From: Actinomycetota bacterium
GTDB lineage: Bacteria; Actinomycetota; Actinomycetes; S36-B12
DNA: 8,427 bases
Direction: 5' to 3'
Assembly: GCA_026392575.1 (NCBI GenBank)
Contig: JAPLBU010000317.1
Span: forward strand, 1 to 8,427
Part shown: one piece after another, positions 1-4,837 of the stretch
Layout of the letters: the number at the start of each line of letters is the position of its first letter
How positions within the stretch are numbered: position 1 is the stretch's first letter
Translations under genes and position numbers: made by a program
The notes under the pieces: generated by a model
Told to the model about the DNA's origin: nothing
Databases searched by the model: none
What the model saw: the letters and a program-made list of their open reading frames with translations, nothing else

Positions 1-884
1 CCGATCGCTGCGCCTGCCCAGATGGGCCGGATGCCCTCGATCACATCGACATCGAGCAGTTCGGGAGCCCCCACCGTCACGGTCCGAGTCTCGACATCGA
101 CGTCGACGACGTATCTCGGTGAGCCGTCCTCTGCGGGGACGCGCAGGTTCAGACCCCGCCGCTGACCGATGGTGAACGTGTAGGCACCCTCATGGCGCGC
201 GACGACCTCACCTGTCTCCGCATCGACGATGTCGCCGGGAGCCGTGCCCAGCCGGGCATGCAGGAAGGCGGCCGTGTCTCCGTCAGGAATGAAGCAGATG
301 TCATGGCTGTCGGGCTTGCTGGCGACCAGGAGCCCGCGTTGCGCCGCCTCGTCCCGCACGACCGACTTCATGTCGGCGCCCAGCGGGAAGGCGGAGTGGG
401 CGAGTTGATCAGCCGTCAGCACGCCGAGCACGTAGGACTGGTCCTTCTCCGGATCTGCAGCCCGATGCATCTCGGGACCATTCGGTCCATCGACGATGCG
501 CGCATAGTGGCCGGTCGCGACGACATCGAAGTCCATCGCACGCGCGCGATCGAGCACGGCCGCGAACTTGATGCGTTCATTGCAGCGCATGCAGGGATTC
601 GGTGTGCGCCCTTGGCGGTACTCGTCAATGAAGTCCGCGACGACATCCTCACGGAAACGCTCCGACAGGTCCCAGACGTAGAACGGGATCCCCAGCACGT
701 CGGCCACCCGCCGTGCATCGCGCGCATCATCCAGCGTGCAGCAGCCCCGAGAGCCTGCGACGGACGGGCCAGACGTGCGCGACAGCGCCAGATGCACGCC
801 CACCACATCGTGGCCCGCATCGACCATGCGCGCTGCGGCGACCGACGAGTCGACCCCACCGGACATCGCGGCGATGACCCGCAT
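1..884 (-). CDS. mnmA: tRNA-specific 2-thiouridylase MnmA (3' end outside window)
   Basis: MnmA (TrmU) makes 2-thiouridine at the wobble position 34 of tRNAs for Lys, Glu and Gln: it adenylates the uridine and then transfers a persulfide sulfur to it, in the cytosol. Reading from ATG at 884, 294 codons are open to the left edge; family members are about 360 residues, so roughly the last 65 are missing. Visible motifs are the ATP PP-loop SGGVDSS (residues 8-14), NPCMRCN with the presumed catalytic Cys98 (96-102), TGHYAR (124-129), DQSYVL (148-153), HDICFIP with the second catalytic Cys197 (194-200), and GQRRGL (240-245). Both cysteines needed for disulfide/persulfide chemistry are present. The start lies one base after the TGA of the cysteine desulfurase, so translation is probably coupled; a weak AGCAGG sits 5 bases before the ATG. 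The upstream desulfurase is the obvious sulfur donor. Identification is very secure. Confidence 0.96.
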   Translation of the reverse strand, partial: MRVIAAMSGGVDSSVAAARMVDAGHDVVGVHLALSRTSGPSVAGSRGCCTLDDARDARRVADVLGIPFYVWDLSERFREDVVADFIDEYRQGRTPNPCMRCNERIKFAAVLDRARAMDFDVVATGHYARIVDGPNGPEMHRAADPEKDQSYVLGVLTADQLAHSAFPLGADMKSVVRDEAAQRGLLVASKPDSHDICFIPDGDTAAFLHARLGTAPGDIVDAETGEVVARHEGAYTFTIGQRRGLNLRVPAEDGSPRYVVDVDVETRTVTVGAPELLDVDVIEGIRPIWAGAAI

Positions 885-885
885 G

Positions 886-2079
886 TCAGCCTGCTCGGGG
901 GGCGAGCGACCCCGCTCGCCGGGCTCGCTCCACGGCGCCGGGGAGGGCTGCGACGACTGCGGCGATCTCGGCCGGCGTGGTCGCCTCGCCGAGGCTGAAC
1001 CGCAGCGAGGACCGCGAGAGCGATTCGTTGACGCCCATCGCCAGCAGTACATGACTGGGCTCGGGAATCCCTGCCGTGCAGGCGGAACCCGTTGAGCAAT
1101 CGATGCCAGCGGCGTCCAGCAGCATAAGCAACAGGTCGCCCTCGCAGCCCGGGAAGGAGAAGTGCACATTGCCGGGCAGCCGCTGGTCTGCACCGACGCC
1201 GGGATCCCCGTTGAGGATCGCATCGGGCACGGCCGCACGGATTCCGGCGATCAGTTCCTCGCGAAGGGCAGCGAGCCTGAGCAGGCGCGCGGGCTGGCCC
1301 TGCACCGCGTGCTCCACCGCGACCGCGAAGCCCACGATGGCGGCGGCGTCGAGGGTGCCCGAGCGGACCTCGCGCTCCTGCCCGCCACCGTGCAGTACGG
1401 GGGTCAGCTGGACGCGAGGGTCGACGATCAATGCCCCGACACCGAAGGGCCCGCCGATCTTGTGACTGCTGAGGGTGACGGCATCGGCCTCGAGCGCACC
1501 GAGGTCGAGTGGCAGGTATCCGAGCACCTGCACCGCGTCGGTGTGGAACGGCACCCCAGCAGAGCGGCACAGCGACGCAATCGCGTGGACCGGTTGCACC
1601 GTGCCGATCTCGTTGTTGGCCCACATCACCGTGCAGACCGCGACGCGATCAGGCTCGGTCACCGCTGCCTCGATCTCGGAGAGGTCGACGCGCCCCAGCG
1701 CATCCACGCCCAGCCATGTGACGTCGGCACCCTGCTGCTCCTGCAGCCACACGACGGGGTCCAGCACCGCATGATGCTCGATCGAAGACGCGAGGACGCG
1801 GTCGGCGCCAACCGCTGCCCGGCGCGACCAGTACAGGCCCTTCACCGCCAGGTTGTCGGCCTCCGTGCCGCCGGAGGTGAACACGACCGCACTGGGTCGC
1901 ACGCCGAGGTACCCGGCGATCGACTCCCGTGACTCCTCGACGGCGCGACGGGCACGACGCCCCGATGCGTGAAGGGACGACGGATTGCCCAGACGACCTG
2001 ACTGCTCCACCCACGCGTCGCGCACGGCAGGGAGCATCGGCGTCGTCGCCGCATGATCCAGGTATGTCCGCTCGCCCAC
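886..2079 (-). CDS. iscS: Cysteine desulfurase (IscS/NifS class, PLP-dependent)
   Basis: This enzyme converts L-cysteine to L-alanine and leaves a persulfide on its active-site cysteine, which is passed to acceptors such as MnmA or Fe-S scaffolds. The protein is 397 residues, normal for the family. It opens with YLDHAATTP (6-14). It then shows SGGTEADN (69-76) for phosphate binding, the His pair in EHHAV (101-105) that stacks on PLP, ANNEIGT (154-160), HTDAVQ (179-184), and the PLP lysine Lys207 in SSHKIGGP. The mobile loop carries catalytic Cys334 in STGSACTAG (329-337). That loop form is the IscS/NifS (group I) type rather than SufS. The start is GTG at 2079; nothing later fits, because the family N-terminal motif begins at residue 6. 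No Shine-Dalgarno sequence is visible and a -10-like TACGAT lies 6 bases upstream. It follows etfA after 32 bases and is directly joined to mnmA, so tRNA thiolation is a likely use, though Fe-S assembly could also depend on it. Confidence 0.96.
   Translation of the reverse strand: MGERTYLDHAATTPMLPAVRDAWVEQSGRLGNPSSLHASGRRARRAVEESRESIAGYLGVRPSAVVFTSGGTEADNLAVKGLYWSRRAAVGADRVLASSIEHHAVLDPVVWLQEQQGADVTWLGVDALGRVDLSEIEAAVTEPDRVAVCTVMWANNEIGTVQPVHAIASLCRSAGVPFHTDAVQVLGYLPLDLGALEADAVTLSSHKIGGPFGVGALIVDPRVQLTPVLHGGGQEREVRSGTLDAAAIVGFAVAVEHAVQGQPARLLRLAALREELIAGIRAAVPDAILNGDPGVGADQRLPGNVHFSFPGCEGDLLLMLLDAAGIDCSTGSACTAGIPEPSHVLLAMGVNESLSRSSLRFSLGEATTPAEIAAVVAALPGAVERARRAGSLAPRAG
901..920 (-). other. 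Hairpin just upstream of the mnmA start
   Basis: A perfect 8-base-pair inverted repeat (GGCGAGCG with CGCTCGCC, 4-base loop) lies in the last codons of the cysteine desulfurase, 16 bases before the mnmA ATG. In the mRNA it would sit just upstream of the weak ribosome binding site. A stem of this size is expected several times by chance in a GC-rich window this long, so a regulatory role is only a suggestion. Confidence 0.3.
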
Positions 2080-2085
2080 AACAGA

Positions 2086-2115
2086 ATCGTAGTGACCGGG
2101 CCCGAAGGGGCTCAG
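2086..2115 (-). promoter_or_regulatory. Candidate leaderless promoter for the cysteine desulfurase
   Basis: On the minus strand a TACGAT hexamer (2091 to 2086) fits the actinobacterial -10 consensus TANNNT. Six bases separate it from the GTG start at 2079, which would put transcription start at or very near the start codon. A CTGAGC/TGAGCC stretch overlapping the etfA stop codon lies 17-18 bases upstream of the -10 and is a weak -35 match. If real, this gives iscS-mnmA its own promoter inside the etf operon. Confidence 0.45.
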
Positions 2116-3068
2116 TTGGCGCGGTTCCGAATCTCCTCGGTCAGCTGGGGCACGACCGTGAACAGGTCGCCGACCACGCCGTAGTCGGCGAGTTCGAAGA
2201 TCGGTGCCTCGGCGTCCTTGTTGACGACGACGATGGTCTTGGAGGTCTGCATGCCGGCCCGGTGCTGGATGGCGCCGGAGATGCCGTTGGCGATGTAGAG
2301 CTGCGGCGAGACGGTCTTGCCGGTCTGCCCGACCTGGAACTGGTGCGGGTACCAGCCGGCATCCGTAGCCGCGCGTGACGCACCGACGGCAGCGCCGAGG
2401 GAGTCCGCGAGCGCCTCGATCACGGCGAAGCCCTCCGCCGAACCGACGCCACGACCGCCGGAGACCACGATGGCGGCCTCGGTGAGGTCGGGGCGACCGC
2501 CCTTCGTCGCGACGGTGCGTCCGGTGACGGTGGCCTTGGTCGCTGCGGCCGACAGGGCAACGGTGACATCGACTCGTGCCGGCGTCGCCGGTGCTGCCTC
2601 GGGTGCAACGGAGTTACCGCGAACGGTGATGATCGGGGTGCCCGTCGTGACAGTGGAATGCACAACCGTGGATCCGCCGAAGACCGACTGCGTTGCTACC
2701 AGCGCCGCCGAGACGTCGACCGCATCGGTGATGACACCGGAGTTCGTCTTGACGGCGAGCCGCGCGGCCGCCTCCTTGCCATCGGCTGTGCTGGCGATGA
2801 GCACGGCAACGGGAGCCTTCTCCGCGACCAGCTGCGCCAACGTCTCCGCCACCGGCGCGACGGGGTGCTTGCGCAGCGACTCGTCGCCAGCAACGTAGAT
2901 CGTGGTCGCGCCGAACTCCCCGAGCGCGACCGCGGCCGCATCGTCGAAGCCGGGACCGACCCAAACTGCACTGGGCTCTCCCAGTCGACGGGCCAGCGTC
3001 AGCAATTCGCTCGTGACCTTCTTGACGGAACCATCTGCCTGCTCGACCAGGACAAGGACCTCACCCAT
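2112..3068 (-). CDS. etfA: Electron transfer flavoprotein alpha subunit (FAD-binding)
   Basis: EtfA holds the FAD of the soluble ETF heterodimer, which accepts electrons from acyl-CoA dehydrogenases and hands them to a membrane quinone oxidoreductase. The 318-residue protein has the usual two parts: an N-terminal domain (about 1-185) that packs against EtfB, and a C-terminal FAD domain. FAD-site motifs are SGGRGVGS (203-210), SRAATDAGW (231-239), QVGQTGKTVSP (245-255) and the family signature beginning LYIANGISG with the conserved IQH (257-283, His269). The C-terminal stretch FELADYGVVGDLF (291-303) is also typical. I chose ATG at 3068 because the protein then starts MGEVLVLVEQ as expected, with a purine-rich GGGAAGAG about 6 bases upstream; the reading frame is open further upstream but that would overlap etfB. 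etfA follows etfB by 26 bases, so the two are surely cotranscribed. No residue loss is seen. Confidence 0.98.
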   Translation of the reverse strand: MGEVLVLVEQADGSVKKVTSELLTLARRLGEPSAVWVGPGFDDAAAVALGEFGATTIYVAGDESLRKHPVAPVAETLAQLVAEKAPVAVLIASTADGKEAAARLAVKTNSGVITDAVDVSAALVATQSVFGGSTVVHSTVTTGTPIITVRGNSVAPEAAPATPARVDVTVALSAAATKATVTGRTVATKGGRPDLTEAAIVVSGGRGVGSAEGFAVIEALADSLGAAVGASRAATDAGWYPHQFQVGQTGKTVSPQLYIANGISGAIQHRAGMQTSKTIVVVNKDAEAPIFELADYGVVGDLFTVVPQLTEEIRNRAN

Positions 3069-3094
3069 GACTGCTCTTCCCTCTCTAGCCGGAC

Positions 3095-3874
3095 TCAGAT
3101 GAACTTCTGCTCGGACAGGAACCCGGCCAGCTTCGCGCCGCCATCTCCCTCGTCCGGCACGACAATGCCCGCAGCCTTCGGCGGGCGGGCGGCGAAGTCG
3201 TCGACCTGCGTCCAGGCGGCCGATAGGCCCAGCCGGGCCGCGTCCAGACCCGCATCGGCAATCGACAGCGTCTCGACCGGCTTCTTCTTGGCCGCCATGA
3301 TCCCCTTGAAGGACGGGTAGCGCGGCTCGTTGATCTTCTCGACGACAGACACGACGCACGGCAGCGATGCCTCGACCGTGTCGTACCCCGTCTCAGACAC
3401 CCGCTGGATGGTGACGACGTCGCCCGCGACGTCGACCTTCTGCGCGAACGTCAACTGAGCGAGGCCGAGGCGCTCGGCAACCATCGCCGGCACCACGGAC
3501 ATCCGCGCATCAGTCGACTCCGAGCCGAACATCACCAGATCGAAGCCACGACCCGTCAGTACCTCGGCGAGCGCGTAGCTCGTCGCGAGCGCATCGGAGC
3601 CATGCAGCGCCCCGTCGACCAGGTGCACCCCGGCATCGGCGCCCATGCTCAGCGCCTTGCGCACGGTCTCCGCCGCACGCTCCGGACCCATGGTCACCAC
3701 GACGACCTCGCCACCATGCGCCTCGACCAGCTTCAGCGCCTCCTCGACGGCGTACTCGTCCAACTCATTCATCACGCCATCGGCCGACTCCCGATCGAGC
3801 GTCGAGTCGGCAGCCTGCAGCTGCTTCTCCGCCCACGTGTCCGGCACCTGCTTCACGCACACCGCGATCTTCAT
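3095..3874 (-). CDS. etfB: Electron transfer flavoprotein beta subunit (AMP-binding)
   Basis: EtfB is the second ETF subunit; it binds AMP structurally and carries the loop that recognises partner dehydrogenases. The 259-residue protein begins MKIAVCVKQVPDTWAEK, the standard opening. It contains NELDEYAVEEALKL (36-49), ALSMGAD (74-80), DLVMFGSESTD (112-122) and the C-terminal family signature region RVSETGYDTVEASLP...KINEPRYPS (158-188), followed by KGIMAAKKKP (190-199). ATG at 3874 was chosen over an in-frame upstream ATG at 3901, because a strong AGGAGG (3890 to 3885) lies 10 bases before it and would otherwise fall inside the gene, and because the family begins here. It is the first gene after an 86-base gap that holds a hairpin and a promoter, so it probably heads the etfBA transcript. 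It resembles the housekeeping beta-oxidation ETF (FixA in mycobacterial naming); nothing suggests a bifurcating type. Confidence 0.98.
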   Translation of the reverse strand: MKIAVCVKQVPDTWAEKQLQAADSTLDRESADGVMNELDEYAVEEALKLVEAHGGEVVVVTMGPERAAETVRKALSMGADAGVHLVDGALHGSDALATSYALAEVLTGRGFDLVMFGSESTDARMSVVPAMVAERLGLAQLTFAQKVDVAGDVVTIQRVSETGYDTVEASLPCVVSVVEKINEPRYPSFKGIMAAKKKPVETLSIADAGLDAARLGLSAAWTQVDDFAARPPKAAGIVVPDEGDGGAKLAGFLSEQKFI

Positions 3875-3904
3875 GGGGGCTGTTCCTCCTGAGGCATCCA
3901 TTAG

Positions 3905-3922
3905 TTACTCACCAGTAATATA
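3905..3922 (-). promoter_or_regulatory. etfBA promoter with overlapping palindromic operator
   Basis: In the 86 bases between the hydratase and etfB, the only AT-rich patch holds a good -10 hexamer TATATT on the minus strand (3922 to 3917). It is overlapped by a 14-base palindrome, TTACT-4 bases-AGTAA (3905-3918). Transcription would start near 3910, inside the palindrome, leaving a leader of about 35 bases that includes the AGGAGG ribosome binding site. No clear -35 is seen. A small dyad over the start point is what a TetR-type repressor operator looks like; the regulator itself is not in the window. The promoter call is fair, the operator call is inference. Confidence 0.55.
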
Positions 3923-3934
3923 TCCGACCCGACG

Positions 3935-3959
3935 CCAGCGGGCCCGACGGGCACACCGG
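3935..3959 (-). terminator. Hairpin after the enoyl-CoA hydratase gene, possible terminator
   Basis: Immediately after the hydratase stop codon the minus strand can fold into an 11-position stem with a GTC loop: 8 Watson-Crick pairs, 2 G-U pairs and one mismatch. No U-tract follows, so it is not a textbook intrinsic terminator, but GC-rich actinobacterial terminators often lack one. Its place between the hydratase stop and the etfB promoter supports a transcript boundary or partial terminator. Confidence 0.4.
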
Positions 3960-3960
3960 G

Positions 3961-4734
3961 TCAGTTGCCGGTGAACTCCGGGCGTTCCTTCGCGACGAAG
4001 GCGTTCATCCCGATCGCCTGATCGTCGGTGGCGAACAGCGCAGCGAAGCGCATGCGCTCGATATCGAGGCCGGACGTCAGATCGACATCCATCCCGTGGT
4101 CGATCGCCTCCTTCGCCGCACGCAGGGCCAGTGCCGGACCCCGCGCCAGCCGGGTCGCCAGTTCCTGGGCTGCTGCGTAGACCTCGTCGGCAGGCACGAC
4201 TCGGTTCACCAGTCCGATCGAAAGCGCCTCGGCGGCGTCGACCTGGCGACCCGTGAGCACCAGGTCCTTGGCCCGCGAGACCCCGATCAGTCGTGGCAGC
4301 CGCTGCGTCCCGCCCGCTCCGGGGATGATGCCGATCAGGATCTCGGGCTGGCCCAGCTTCGCGTCGTCCGCAGCGATGCGCAGGTCGCAACACAGCGTGA
4401 GCTCACAGCCACCGCCCAGCGCGTAGCCGGTGACCGCTGCAATGGTCGGCTGCGGGATGCGGGCGACGGCGGTGAAGGCATCCTGCAACCCGACCGACGC
4501 GCGCAGCATGTCCTGATAGGACATGACCGCCATCTCCTTGATGTCGGCACCGGCCGCAAACACCTTGGGACCGCCGTAGACGATGACCGCACCGATTTCG
4601 GATCGGGCGCTGATGTCCTCCGCCGCGGCCTTGATCTCGCGCTGCATCTGCAGGCACAGCACATTCATCGGAGGTCGCTGGAGCAGGATCGTCGCAACGC
4701 CCTGCTCGACCTCGACGGAAACGAACTCCGGCAT
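3961..4734 (-). CDS. Enoyl-CoA hydratase/isomerase family protein (crotonase fold)
   Basis: The likely reaction is hydration of trans-2-enoyl-CoA to 3-hydroxyacyl-CoA in beta-oxidation, in the cytosol. The protein is 257 residues, the usual length for a single-domain crotonase. The oxyanion-hole segment FAAGADIKEM is at 59-68, and the second oxyanion/active-site segment GYALGGGCEL at 103-112. Both catalytic glutamates of true hydratases are present and 20 residues apart: Glu111 (GGGCEL) and Glu131 (GQPEI). GIIPGAGGTQRLPRL (135-149) and the C-terminal ALRAAKEAI (203-211) are also typical. Having both glutamates argues for hydratase rather than isomerase or another crotonase activity; chain-length preference cannot be read. 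ATG at 4734 has AGCAGG six bases upstream; an adjacent in-frame GTG at 4737 is an alternative start. It lies upstream of etfBA on the same strand but is separated by a hairpin and a new promoter, so it may be only partly cotranscribed with them. Confidence 0.93.
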   Translation of the reverse strand: MPEFVSVEVEQGVATILLQRPPMNVLCLQMQREIKAAAEDISARSEIGAVIVYGGPKVFAAGADIKEMAVMSYQDMLRASVGLQDAFTAVARIPQPTIAAVTGYALGGGCELTLCCDLRIAADDAKLGQPEILIGIIPGAGGTQRLPRLIGVSRAKDLVLTGRQVDAAEALSIGLVNRVVPADEVYAAAQELATRLARGPALALRAAKEAIDHGMDVDLTSGLDIERMRFAALFATDDQAIGMNAFVAKERPEFTGN

Positions 4735-4837
4735 CACGTACCTGCTCTCGGCTGTCAGGGCGCGACCGACCCGCGCCCCCGGCATCGAGCGTAGTGGCGG
4801 CCTGAGGTCCTGCAGCGCGGGCTGTACCCTGTGCGGG
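4735..4837. promoter_or_regulatory. Divergent promoter region between the hydratase and glgX
   Basis: These 103 bases separate two diverging genes and must hold both promoters. The glgX side has a clear -10 (listed separately). On the hydratase side the best -10 candidate is TACGCT on the minus strand (4793 to 4788), which would give a leader of about 45 bases. That leader would contain a 7-base-pair GC stem (GGGCGCG with CGCGCCC, 4758-4778, 7-base loop). No convincing -35 is visible for the hydratase promoter, and a stem of this size is common by chance at this GC content. Confidence 0.4.
4802..4830 (+). promoter_or_regulatory. Candidate leaderless promoter for glgX
   Basis: A TACCCT hexamer (4825-4830) matches TANNNT and ends 7 bases before the glgX ATG. 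CTGAGG (4802-4807) lies exactly 17 bases upstream of it and is a weak -35 match. Transcription would begin at or within a base of the start codon. There is no Shine-Dalgarno sequence to set against this. Confidence 0.5.

Noticed and set aside
80..115. Run of repeated GTCGAC/ATCGAC-like units in mnmA
   Set aside because: It encodes an acidic Val-Asp-rich strand of the protein (residues 259-265) and is codon-level low complexity, not a repeat element.
192..998. A 268-codon plus-strand open frame opposite mnmA
   Set aside because: It is antisense to mnmA and has no recognisable motif; stop codons are rare in all frames at this GC content.
416..1624. A 402-codon minus-strand open frame overlapping mnmA and iscS
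   Set aside because: It is a shifted frame across two well-identified genes and has an Arg/Ala-rich shadow composition; the real frames carry all conserved residues.
1162..1932. A 256-codon plus-strand open frame opposite the cysteine desulfurase
   Set aside because: It is antisense to iscS, with a His/Arg/Asp-rich composition typical of shadow frames.
2218..2236. GAC/ACG triplet run in etfA
   Set aside because: It encodes the conserved Ile-Val-Val-Val-Asn stretch of the FAD signature; simple coding bias.
3069..3359. Upstream extension of etfA (about 97 extra codons)
   Set aside because: It would overlap most of the 3' end of etfB, and the family N-terminus begins at the ATG at 3068, which has a purine-rich site before it.
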